Below are positions 1 to 13,100 of a stretch of 64,000 nt of DNA, in pieces. Every line of letters begins with the position of its first letter. Position 1 is the first letter of the stretch. The stretch is from Ostrinia nubilalis (lineage: Eukaryota; Arthropoda; Insecta; Lepidoptera; Crambidae), in contig NC_087093.1 in NCBI RefSeq assembly GCF_963855985.1, positions 379,501 to 443,500 of the forward strand, written 5' to 3'. Position numbers and translations under genes: made by a program. A model generated the notes under the pieces. It saw only the letters and a list, made by a program, of their open reading frames with translations, ran no database searches and was not told the DNA's origin.

Positions 1-1170
1 ACCGCCGTCAGGGAGTCCTCTCGCGAGTGAGCCACCTGCGAGTGACATGGCTCAGCCAGCAGTACTCACGTCGAGGCTGCAGTGGTAGAACTGTCCGCGC
101 GCGCCGCCGCACACGAACTTGTCGCTGCCCGCGTGCCACGCCACCGCCGTCAGGGAGTCCTCTCGCGAGTGAGCCACCTGCGAGTGACATGGCTCAGCCA
201 GCAGTACTCACGTCGAGGCTGCAGTGGTAGAACTGTCCGCGCGCGCCGCCGCACACGAACTTGTCGCTGCCCGCGTGCCACGCCACCGCCGTCAGGGAGT
301 CCTCTCGCGAGTGAGCCACCTGCGAGTGACATGGCTCAGCCAGCAGTACTCACGTCGAGGCTGCAGTGGTAGAACTGTCCGCGCGCGCCGCCGCACACGA
401 ACTTGTCGCTGCCCGCGTGCCACGCCACCGCCGTCAGGGAGTCCTCTCGCGAGTGAGCCACCTGCGAGTGACATGGCTCAGCCAGCAGTACTCACGTCGA
501 GGCTGCAGTGGTAGAACTGTCCGCGCGCGCCGCCGCACACGAACTTGTCGCTGCCCGCGTGCCACGCCACCGCCGTCAGGGAGTCCTCTCGCGAGTGAGC
601 CACCTGCGAGTGACATGGCTCAGCCAGCAGTACTCACGTCGAGGCTGCAGTGGTAGAACTGTCCGCGCGCGCCGCCGCACACGAACTTGTCGCTGCCCGC
701 GTGCCACGCCACCGCCGTCAGGGAGTCCTCTCGCGAGTGAGCCACCTGCGAGTGACATGGCTCAGCCAGCAGTACTCACGTCGAGGCTGCAGTGGTAGAA
801 CTGTCCGCGCGCGCCGCCGCACACGAACTTGTCGCTGCCCGCGTGCCACGCCACCGCCGTCAGGGAGTCCTCTCGCGAGTGAGCCACCTGCGAGTGACAT
901 GGCTCAGCCAGCAGTACTCACGTCGAGGCTGCAGTGGTAGAACTGTCCGCGCGCGCCGCCGCACACGAACTTGTCGCTGCCCGCGTGCCACGCCACCGCC
1001 GTCAGGGAGTCCTCTCGCGAGTGAGCCACCTGCGAGTGACATGGCTCAGCCAGCAGTACTCACGTCGAGGCTGCAGTGGTAGAACTGTCCGCGCGCGCCG
1101 CCGCACACGAACTTGTCGCTGCCCGCGTGCCACGCCACCGCCGTCAGGGAGTCCTCTTGCGAGTGAGACA
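1..1170 (-). repeat. 142-bp tandem array of WDR26 exon 7 with its donor
   Basis: A 142-bp unit is repeated head to tail. Donor-type junctions (GAC followed by GTGAGT on the minus strand) fall at 1064, 922, 780, 638, 496, 354, 212 and 70, and a further copy runs off the left edge. Each derived unit is 108 nt of exon (36 in-frame codons) plus 34 nt that start GT and end AG. The copies therefore carry an acceptor and a donor each. The authentic exon at 1064-1192 differs only at its 5' end, encoding [12 protein letters not shown] where the copies encode VAHSR. The copies look identical to each other. Reading through from exon into the 34-nt spacer meets a stop after four codons. Confidence 0.95.
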
Positions 1171-4100
1171 TCTTCAGGTGAAGCTGCTCCGTCTGCGAAT
1201 GATATGAGAAGAACCTTGTTACGAGACATTCGCCAATCGCCATTACTACAGTCTACACTTACAGCATACAACCAGTTAAGGAGTATTTTATGTGGGGAAA
1301 AAACGATTTATCTCGTCTACAATCTTGGGAACCACAGCTGAATTATATGCAGGAAAAAGTGTGATCTGTAAATTAATACAATGTTTCAAAAGACATAACA
1401 TATTTTTTCGTTGTGCAAATCCTTGAAGGCCTTTGCCTGGCCATAAACAAAATAAGAAAAAAAGCTAAGAAAGGCCTTTGCTCAGCATTGGACATCATTT
1501 GGGTGAAACGAACGATATTGGTGGTACCTGCATGTTCCATATCCAGAGGTCGGGGCAGTCCTCGGGCCCGGCGGCCAGCAGGAAGCGCCCGTCGGGGCTC
1601 CAGCTCACGAACGAAACGCCGTACGAGTGCCCCTCCAGCGACTTCCTGTAATACACACCCCGGTTAATATGTCAGAAAGAGTATAGTCTGGTCTGCGAGC
1701 GCGTAGAATTTTGTCCAATGACCACAAGCTACCCATCCTTATCGCTCGCGCGTAATCATATTGCTGTTGCGCTCGCACACTCACTGCGGGCGCCCGTCGC
1801 ACAGTCGCGACAGCAATATAATTACGCGCGAGCGATAAGGATGGGTAGCTTGGGGTCATTGGACAAAATTCTACGTGCTCACAGACCGGGCTTTAGTAAG
1901 ACCTACGCCTATTCGTTAGCTTCTACATAAGATGCAAATGTTTTCGACCACTTGACTCAGTCCTAGAGGTTGTGGAATCCATAACCAGTTGCGGCAAAAG
2001 TTTCTGGTCGGTTTAATTAGTGGTAGTGTAGGGCTAAGTCCGCCTGGCTAGCTACCACCATCTAACCAAGTCTGTCGCCATAACAACATTGTTAACAGCT
2101 TGTTTTGTTCCCAATACATTTTGTGTAGTAAACAAATTCTTGTGGTTGAAGATTCCGGATGAAGCTCGCTCCCACCTTCAGTCTGATCATCACTTTCTAT
2201 CAAGTGAGATGCAGGTCAAGAGCTTCCTCGTTATAAATAAGGTTTACACAAATAGAACAAGGGTAGAACACTTGCCTAAACGTGAGACGTCTGGCGACGG
2301 GATCGAAGTCCCATATCATGACGGTGTTGTCCTTGGAGCCCGACGCCAGCTTGCTGCCGTCCGGCGACCACTTGCAGTACCACACCTCGTCGCAGTGCTC
2401 GTTTAGCACCTGCAAGCAAATACGTACACTGTGAGATAAAGAGAACATCAATAGGCAAGGGGTACCAACCGGGTAACATGGAAAGCATTGGAGGAGGCCT
2501 ATGTTCAGCAGTGGACGTCCTATGGCTGAGATGATGATGATGATGTATAGGCAAGGGAAATCGAGTAGTTAGATTGTGTATTCTTCAGTTCCGGAGACTT
2601 GACGTAGTGTGCTGTTCTTCAACTATCAAGCTTATGAAACTTCAAGAGTGAATTGAACTAAACCTACTGAAAAATCTTGATTCTGGTTTAGTACCAAGCT
2701 AGAAGGGTTAATTTCCATCTAATGACGGGAGCTTGCATCAACACTTCAACATCAGGTGATCCGTCTGCTCGTTTGCCTCCTCTGTCACATAAAAAAAAAG
2801 ACTTACTTTTTAACACCGTTTTTGGATCAATCTGTCCGATCTGCCAGCGAGATTCTGGAATGAACGACAGCAGACGTCCTGTATACTGCAACTGTGTGCA
2901 TCGGCATTCAGACGCGGCTCCGCGTGGAAGCGGCAGCGCGCCGCCTGGTGCCGAGTGGACTGACGGTGGTCACCTGCAGCGAGTGTATGGGGAAGCGGTC
3001 GGGCTCGCAGTGGTGGTCGGCGAGCAGCGTGAAGGGCACGTGGTCGGGGCGCGGGTCGGCGCGCGGCTCGGCGTGGAAGCGGCAGCGCGCCGCCTGGTGC
3101 CGAGTGGACTGACGGTGGTCACCTGCAGCGAGTGTATGGGGAAGCGGTCGGGCTCGCAGTGGTGGTCGGCGAGCAGCGTGAAGGGCACGTGGTCGGGGCG
3201 CGGGTCGGCGCGCGGCTCGGCGTGGAAGCGGCAGCGCGCCGCCTGGTGCCGAGTGGACTGACGGTGGTCACCTGCAGCGAGTGTATGGGGAAGCGGTCGG
3301 GCTCGCAGTGGTGGTCGGCGAGCAGCGTGAAGGGCACGTGGTCGGGGCGCGGGTCGGCGCGCGGCTCGGCGTGGAAGCGGCAGCGCGCCGCCTGGTGCCG
3401 AGTGGACTGACGGTGGTCACCTGCAGCGAGTGTATGGGGAAGCGGTCGGGCTCGCAGTGGTGGTCGGCGAGCAGCGTGAAGGGCACGTGGTCGGGGCGCG
3501 GGTCGGCGCGCGGCTCGGCGTGGAAGCGGCAGCGCGCCGCCTGGTGCCGAGTGGACTGACGGTGGTCACCTGCAGCGAGTGTATGGGGAAGCGGTCGGGC
3601 TCGCAGTGGTGGTCGGCGAGCAGCGTGAAGGGCACGTGGTCGGGGCGCGGGTCGGCGCGCGGCTCGGCGTGGAAGCGGCAGCGCGCCGCCTGGTGCCGAG
3701 TGGACTGACGGTGGTCACCTGCAGCGAGTGTATGGGGAAGCGGTCGGGCTCGCAGTGGTGGTCGGCGAGCAGCGTGAAGGGCACGTGGTCGGGGCGCGGG
3801 TCGGCGCGCGGCTCGGCGTGGAAGCGGCAGCGCGCCGCCTGGTGCCGAGTGGACTGACGGTGGTCACCTGCAGCGAGTGTATGGGGAAGCGGTCGGGCTC
3901 GCAGTGGTGGTCGGCGAGCAGCGTGAAGGGCACGTGGTCGGGGCGCGGGTCGGCGCGCGGCTCGGCGTGGAAGCGGCAGCGCGCCGCCTGGTGCCGAGTG
4001 GACTGACGGTGGTCACCTGCAGCGAGTGTATGGGGAAGCGGTCGGGCTCGCAGTGGTGGTCGGCGAGCAGCGTGAAGGGCACGTGGTCGGGGCGCGGGTC

Positions 4101-7100
4101 GGCGCGCGGCTCGGCGTGGAAGCGGCAGCGCGCCGCCTGGTGCGCCGCGGCCTGCGCCAGCAGCGCCCGCAGCCGCGCCGGCGGCATCATCAGCGCCGGC
4201 GGCAGCGCCTGCTGCACGCACGCCAACACCTGCACGTTCGTGTATATGGAATTTTACAGTCACGATCCAGAAAGACGGAATAAAGGTTGCTTCTTTAGAA
4301 GATTCACCAGGACAGAGTATGAAGATTCACCGGTCATTTATTTGTTATCTTGCGCCATCAACATAATATACAGGATGTTAGGTAAATGGGTATATGAGCC
4401 GACACTAGCCCATGTTAACATGGGCATATAAATGGTATGGTGAAGTCAGAAAGAAGAACGGTCATCTGTGACCCAGGCCCGACAGAAACGAGACATACCT
4501 CAGTTTTTTTGTCATGTCTTAATTAGTTAAATTATATATTTTTTATATTCGAAATCTATGTATAACACCAAAATATTACCCTTTGTTTTTGTTCAGGCGT
4601 TATACAAAAACTAATACAAAATGCCTATTTATCACCAAAATTGGTAAATGTATGTACCTAAATGTCTATTACAGCTGCTATGGAATGTATCTAAGTGACC
4701 TGGAGATACAGCCGGATTATACAGGGTGGAAACGAGAAGTTACAAAAACCAAAAATTCAATGTTACCAGCTTCCAAAATCTGTAACCTATTATTGGTACC
4801 ATTTGAAAGAGAGTGTGAAGCACTTTCAGAATCAGTAACTAGTTTTTCGATATCTTGTATAGTTTAGAAATAATCGAGTGAGATCACTTATCGTTCCATA
4901 TGTATAACCATCCTGTATAATCCGGCTGTATCTCCAGGTCACCTAGATACATTCCATAGCAGCTGTAATAGACATTTAGGTACATACATTTACCAATTTT
5001 GGTGATAAATAGTAGAGATGAAACGGATAGTGGTTTGGCCGGATACCGGATATCCGGCGAGCTGCTAGGCCGGATAGCCGGATATCCGGCGGCCGGATAG
5101 TTGGCCCATTGTCTCGTTGTATGTCATGACGAGTTTAGCGCCGCCAGGTGCTTCGAACGCGATCAGTGGATCTAGTAGACAAGTCACACTTTTCGAAAAT
5201 CGACTCCGTATCCGACCGAATAGAATGTCAGATTTTGCCACATGTCTAGGGGGCAGATCAATTCGAGCGATTTCGGTTGCCATCGTGAGTGTGTGGTTGA
5301 ATAGGAAAATTTAAATTAGTTTACTTGCTGCGTAATCTGACTGAACTGCATCATGTCATCAGACCATTAGTTAATAAAAGATCGCCTATTTTAATTGGCT
5401 AAATTTCGGACATTAACAGATATTTATTTATTTATTTAGTACTAGCTTTCCGCCCGCGGCTTCGCCCGCGTGGAATTTTGTCTGTCACAGAAAAACTTTA
5501 TCGCGCGTGTCCCTGTTTCAAAAACCGGCATAATAATAATTCCTATCTCCTTTCCCGGGACTCAAACTATCTCTATGCCAAATTTCATCAAAGTCGTTTC
5601 AGTGGTTTAGGTGTGAAAGCAAGACAGACAGACAGAATTACTTTCGCATTTATAATATTAAGTATAGAAGTATAGATTCGTCATTAGAGTGAATAGCCCT
5701 GAAAAAGAAAAGTTTTTTGAAAGGCCTTAATATGGCTTTTTTTTGTATCTTTTTGGACTTTAATTATACGCCGTTATAATTATAAGCCTTTTTATTGATA
5801 TTTACCTCAAAGATTAATGCATTTTATTTTATTATAAGAAATTGTCGTAGTTTTTTAATATCCGGTATCCGGCCGGATAGTGAGTTACTATCCGGTATCC
5901 GGCCGGATAGTAAATGTAGGCCGGATATCCGGCCTACCGGATAGTTACCTGATATCCGATCACTTATCGTTCCATATGTATAACCATCCTGTATAATCCG
6001 GCTGTATATCCAGGTCACCTAGATACATTCCATAGCAGCTGTAATAGACATTTAGGTACATACATTTACCAATTTTGGTGATAAATAGGCATTTTGTATT
6101 AGTTTTTGTATAACGCCTGAACAAAAACAAAGGGTAATATTTTGGTTTTATACATAGATTTCGAATATAAAAAATATATAATTTAACTAATTAAGACATG
6201 ACAAAAAAACTGAGGTATGTCTCGTTTCTGTCGGGTCTGGGTTTTTTTTGTATGGGGCGTGACCGTTCTTCTTTGATATCATCATTTTAATTTTTTTTTA
6301 TTTTCATACAAAATAAATTTTATAAAATCCGATTTGTATGAAAATTTAAATAATTAAAATGGAGGTATCAATTTTCTGACTTCACCATACCATTTTTATG
6401 CCCATGTTAACATGGGCTAGTGTCGGCTCATATACCCATTTACCTAACACCCTGTATAGGCGAAGAAGATCGGCAAGACCTGGAGTGAGATCAAGCGAGA
6501 AGCTCAAGACGGAACGAGATGGAGGACTGTTGTGAACGCCCTCTGCCCCATCTAGGGGACATAGGACCATAAGTCAAGCCATCAACATAGGCATTGATGG
6601 TATGACGAAAAGAACATCTAATTGACAACAGTTTCAAAATCAAAATTAAAATTTTCTTTATTCGTTTAGACTAATTAAATTAGTACTTGCAAATCGTCAA
6701 ATGCTCTTATGGAGCCTATACATGTCTCATTCTTTTTTTGCCCTACCAGCGCTTCGAGACAAACATTTGGCAAGTGAAAAGTTTAAAAAGACAATCAGCA
6801 ACTGGACAAAAACAAGAGGTTTGCGAATAGCAGATAAGTATTTTCAACCGACTTCAAAAAAAAGGAGGAGGTTCTCAATTCGACCCGTGTTTTTTTTTTT
6901 TTTCTATGTTTGTTACGCGATAACTCCGCCAATTATGAACCGATTTGAACAAATCTTTTTTCGGCGTATAGGTAATACCTCAAGGGTGGTCCCATTTAAA
7001 TTTAATAATAGAAAAAACAACCCCCAAGGGTGGAAAATTGGGGATCGCTTTTTTATACGCAATATCTCCGCCGATTATAAATCAATTTGAACGATTATTT

Positions 7101-10100
7101 TTTGTTGAATAGGTATTATCAAAAGGGTGGTTTCATGCGAATTTGAAGAAAATATTTCACCCCCAAGGGTGGAAAATTGGGGATGAACTTTTTTATACGC
7201 AATTTTTAGTTTTTTTTGTGTTCACGCATTTGAAGTCGGTTTTTTTTTTTTTTTAAAGTTAATTATCGAAGACTGACCCCAGCGCGGGCGGCGCCGCCGG
7301 CCCAGGCGGCCCGGGCACGCAGCTCGCCGGGGTCGGCGCACATCATGAGCGCGGACAGGCGATGCACGCGCGCCGTGTCGAACTGCAGCGGCGTGAGCTC
7401 GTTCCGCAGCACGTGCAGCGCGTCCAACGCGCGCCCCGCCTCCAGATGCTCCAGGTATTTTTGCTCCAGCACCACGAACTTCATCTCCTGCGGGGGATAC
7501 ACAGTCAGACGACAGAACTCATAAAAAACTCATTTGTTTTTGCAGATAGGCTTTTAAAAAGCGCTTTTACACGTCCCAATATTAACCCTACCACTGCTTC
7601 GGAACAATAAATAGACATGTTGACACCACCAATCAATTGATGTACTTTTTAAAACTGTCAAAACAAAACTCTCCCATAGATTTTGTATGGCACTACAAGC
7701 AAGTGACGTCACTATTTTGTTAACTCAAATAAACTACTTTTTTCAATTACAATGCGACCAAAAATCGTAATTTACAGGTAATTTAAAAATAATTAAGTTT
7801 TTTCGTCCAGAATGAAGTGTCTTTTTAGAAAAGTTGTGATTTCGAATTATTGAGGAATGGTGTCAAATTGTCAATGGGCCAGTGCTGAGAAGAAGCAGCG
7901 CAAGAAACTCAGTCACTATTGATGATGATGATGAACGATGACGCACGCACGATATATCTGTAGAGCTAAGGCCATAATTAATGCCTCTCCTGTGAGGGGA
8001 CAAACACAATCAGATGATAGAAAAAAACTTGGCTCACGATCAATCATTCGAGCTTAGACCATAATAATATTAGGTCTAATATCAAGACTCATCATCACAG
8101 TGGAAGCATTTTTTGTTGTTACAGCACCGTTTACTATTAAGTTACAAAAAACTTCATCAAACTAACTAAGCAAGTAAGTTCATGAAAAATGCATTTAACA
8201 TAACGGATCTATGGTTTACTTACATAAATGTCGCTAAGATATTTAAATGGGTCATTCTTGACGTGACACAGCCTTGTATTATCTAATTAGTAATCGATAT
8301 TGCTATTCGGCCACCTTGAGAAGAGTGGCGGAGGCTACATGGGACAATGTTGCTGGCGATCAGCAAGAATTGACAACGGTCCTTGCACGCGCTTCTCCTT
8401 TGGTAAAAATAAAAAAAATCTTTCATAGCAGGTTAAGAAAGATAGTTAAGATGTTGCAATACCCTAGCAGGGTCCATGTTTTGGGTCTATGTCTAATATG
8501 TAAGATCTTTTATATACCAACATTGGAGCAATAAAGAATTTGAAGGACTTCTTGGCGGGAATCTGAAGCGTCATGTTAGCGGTTTTGTTTTCTCAAATTC
8601 GTGTTTGGGCGACTATTAATGTGTAATAATGGTGGATTATTAACCATTGAGTGTTCGTGAACGTGCATGAGTGTGGGCAAGTGAAGCAAAACAGTGCATC
8701 GTGATTCTTCTGGTTCTCTCAAGTTGTCCATAGGAGGTCTCAGTAAAGCACCACAACTTTACTGAGACTCAAAGGGTGGGAAGGGGTATCATCTATCATC
8801 CTTCATTATATCATTACTTGATCTCATTTTGTAACTTGTATCACATAAATACTTGAAAATGGCACAAATCAAGTCGACCTCGACGTGTATTGCCAACATC
8901 ATCAAAAAAGAAGAAGAAGAATTAGAATTTGGACTCACGGCCAGGTTGTGGGGGTCGACGTGCGGCGAGTCGCGCAGCAGGTCGTGCAGCGCGCGCAGGT
9001 CGTGGTCGGCCTTGACCCAGTCGCCGGCCAGCACGTGCTGCCGGAACGTGGCCGCCGCCGGGTGCTCCAGGTGCAGCCCCGACTCCTCCATCAGGAGAGC
9101 CGCGCTGCGTCTGCGAATCGTATCCACTATTGTACGAACAACTACATCATTTTCGGACTGTATACTTTTTCAAGGCTGGAAGTTCTGGAGTGGAGGCCGC
9201 GTACTGGAAAACGCACGTGACGACATCATAAAGGTAGCAGGAAGGCGCTGGATGCAAGGCGCTACCAACCCGTGGAAAGCATTGGGGGAGGCCTATGTTC
9301 AGCAATGGACGTCTTATGGCTGAAATGACGATGATGATAGTACTTTTTAAAGTTATAAGAAGAACAAGTAACTTGCTAAATAATAGATTTCCTTACATAT
9401 TTTGTTAAATCGTGAAAATCCATGCATAATATTACCTCTAGCTAGCCACTGCTATGATTTCTCGTTGTTGATGACTTAGTCATAATAGGTAAGATAAATA
9501 TGTTCCGCGAATTTTATTTGCAAAAAATTCGCTATGTCATACGACGATGATTAACGAGTTTTCAGTTTTAAGCGTCACCCTGTCCCCGTGCCAATAACCG
9601 AACGCGTGGCATGCTCCAGCCCCACAGGCGATAATAAATAATTTACACTGCATATTGCGTGCATTCGGACTGGACAACTGACACATAGGTAATTACTAGC
9701 GGGTTCTAAGTAAACATCGATTGAGTGGCGACTCGGCGGCGTAAAGTAAGTTTGTTTGCTCTGCCGCGCGGCGTAAAGGCCCAGTGAACCGATTGATTGC
9801 AGCGCACACGCAACCTCCGCCGTGCGTGATTGGCTCTAACTTGAACTTTATATTACTACATCTAAAACTAAATCTTTAACTGTACCTTCTAGATAGCAAA
9901 GACAGTTTAAATAGCGACATAGTTGGTCAGAGGACAACACAACGAGGCATAGAGTTAGTACCGTTGTGATAAATCTCGTGTTTATTTAATTCATTATTAC
10001 GAAGGAATACACAAGGGCGTAGATTCCGGAAGTTGTATAAAGTGTGTATATGTTACGGTTAATGTGATAAATTGAAAATTATGAATAATAACCGGTTATT

Positions 10101-13100
10101 ATGAATAATTACCGACAGTCGCGGTAAAAGTGATAAATTAATCACATTTAACAGTGATTATTTAGTAATTCAACCTTAGTACCAACAAATTTCATAAAAG
10201 AGAACAACATCTTTTGTACGTGCTCGTGTACAGCCAAACTTTTGAACGTTTAGATATCATATATTAATATAATTTGGCATAATGAGTTTGGAATGTTTCT
10301 TGCATAATATTACTTTTCCATGATGCCTATAACATAATGTTTTGATTTAAAGTGAAAAATAGGTTAAGGTGCGGCGGGGGTGGCCCTTGGGCCACCCCTA
10401 AGCCGCCTATTTAGTTTTATACACACATAAATGACCTCATATTAATCACATTTACCAAATCATGCGGTGATTATTCATAATAACCGGCGATTATTCATAA
10501 TTTTCACATTTATCACTTTGACCGTAACATATACGTTTATCTTAAAGTGTGTAAGAGTGGAGGATCCTGCTAAAAAAAAATCCCCCCTGAGTCACACTGC
10601 CACTTAAGATGTGATTACAGTAAGAAGAGGAGGGTCTGTAGAAATCGGGGTATCATCTGAGATTAATAAAGCGGTATTATAATATTTAAATAATATCGTG
10701 GTTTTTCAATTTTAAATTAAAACAATTTGACACGTTTTTAAAGTTAAACGATCCGTTACGCTATTACGCATAATATTAAAACAAGCTAGGTCCAAACAAG
10801 AAATCATTAACTTTAGACTCTTATCAAATGTTAGTAATTAGAACCACGGTATCATTTCCTTTAACAAAAAAAAATATTTAGTAGGTACACCCGTTTCGTT
10901 ATATTATTGTTTGGGTAGGTATTAGTCCATGACTAGGCGTATTTCATTTTTAATTTAATTTGGGTACTTTTTGGGGCAAAACATTATCACGTTAATATCG
11001 AGTGGTTAGTGAGCGACTCCCGGCCCAGAGATCCTAGGTTCGAAAGATAAGAGCTCACTTTGTGATAATATCCGATAAAGTGTAATGTTTTTGGGATTCC
11101 TAGCTTAGTAGGACGATAGAAGTGTTATAATATTTACATTGATTTGTTTTTAGAGACTATCGTAGCCGTTCGTCATCACAACGTCGATTTATCGCAGTTT
11201 AGATCAGAATTCTCAAAGGTTTCGCCTAACTACTAAGTACTTTACATTTTAAGTAAATTGAGGTCACTGAGAACATCGTACGTGTTGATGACGGTTGAAA
11301 AAGTGCATTATTCGCTCGTAACGTAACCGTAACACGGCGACACACGACACGTGTGCTACCTCCTAGTTCCTCACGACCATGCCAAACCCTAATTACACTG
11401 CTAATGTCGAGATTGTGCATCGTTTTCAGTTTTGTTTTTATTGAATTTAATTTTTATTGCAGTAATGATGCAATAATATCAAGCACAATGATTGAGAGAC
11501 TTTGTTTAATAGCTGTTTGGCTGTAATCTGTATTCACTCATGCATTGTAAATGCACTTATATAAAACAACCATTTTAGTTTGCAAGCATTGCAAGAAAAA
11601 ATATTCAAATTAAAATTATGAAAATTAATCAATGCTATAAATAAATCTTAATTTAATTTTAATATGTTATTTTCCCTACACAAACAATGTAACAGTTTAA
11701 AACATTTAAAACTATGATTAAAGATTTATTGAATTTAAGTTAAGCCTGATGATAATGGTTAAAATAAATTAACTTTGAATCATGGACCTATAAAAAAAGG
11801 CGGACGGAACTCGCGCTACAACAAAACTGTGACGCAAAATTTTGGCGTTTGTCTATTGTGTGAGTGAATTTAGGGATGCCATGTTAGCCAAAACATTTTA
11901 CCCATTTATTTTAAGAAAAACATAGATCGGCAGATGTTACTTGGAAATGTAGACAGAATTATTCCGTGCCATTTTAAAAGGATGAAAGGTGAATGCGTTG
12001 AGGTAGGCGCGAAATTTTCAATGTTCAAATTTTCTTACATTGTTTGCAAGTCAGTGTGTCAGGGTATGTACATACATAATGTTGATCAAAAATGATTCAC
12101 GCAGTTACAAATTACGAATCTTGTGTACATTATAATTATAATCTTATGCATCATCAATATATTATTATTATCTCTGATAGATTTTTTTTAACATACAACC
12201 TGACACTGACTTGCAATCAATGTAAGAAAATTTGAATTTCGCAGTTCCACATTTTTGGGAAGGATCAAATTTGCCTATGAAAATATATCCCATTAAAACA
12301 CAATTATTTATGATAAATTATTTTATTTCCATAGTATGCGTAATACATAACTAAAAAGTCCTAAAATCATTATTAATTTCCCATATTTCGGGTAATTTTC
12401 CCACGTAAATAACTGAGAACACTGGTCTTTGACGTATAATTTTTTCGAGTGAATGACGTTTGATTTCAATTAATTTCAATATTTTAATGTCGGGAAATAA
12501 GTGATTGGATTATTATTTTGCCTGTGAAATGTGATTCCTTAATTTTTGTTTGTTCGAACAGAACGGTTTTTATACAATTTCATCACACAAGACATGTCGT
12601 ATTCGTGTTGTTTTTTCGCTGCTTTAATGTGTCAACTGTGTGAAGTTTGCACTCGAAGTGGTGTATCAGGGTGTGAATGTGTGCGTGCCGGCCTGTACGT
12701 ACAGGCAAGCTGGTGTATCCTAATGTCACAGTATTTTGTTGATGAGAATCCGTCCGACTTTTTTTATAGGTCCATGCTTTGAATCATGTAGGTACTTAAG
12801 CAGGGGCATAAAAGTTTAAAGCATTCCCACTAAATCTTAAAACTAGGTATCTTTCTACAGATTACAGGGCTATAATATCTCTGATAAGATGTTCTATCAT
12901 TGTTCATTTATCAATGTTTTTGTCATTTAAATAGGTCATACACATAACTAAATAAAAAGAAAAATAAAAGCAGTGTAACTATCAAATGATTTGTATAATT
13001 CAGAAATAATTAACAATAATTGTCACTAAATACTTTCTTCCCATTTAAGAATGTGCTTCTAAGATGCCTCATGGTGTAGTAAATTCATATTTGATAGGAA

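Noticed and set aside
1..1082. Repeated 96-codon plus-strand ORFs in the 142-bp array
   Set aside because: They are the opposite strand of a copied WDR26 exon and match no protein family.
2913..4141. CRISPR-like array
   Set aside because: Units are contiguous 149-bp exon copies without unique spacers, in a eukaryotic intron.
6701..7090. 129-codon ORF
   Set aside because: It spans a LINE tail and an inverted-repeat element; no protein similarity is apparent.
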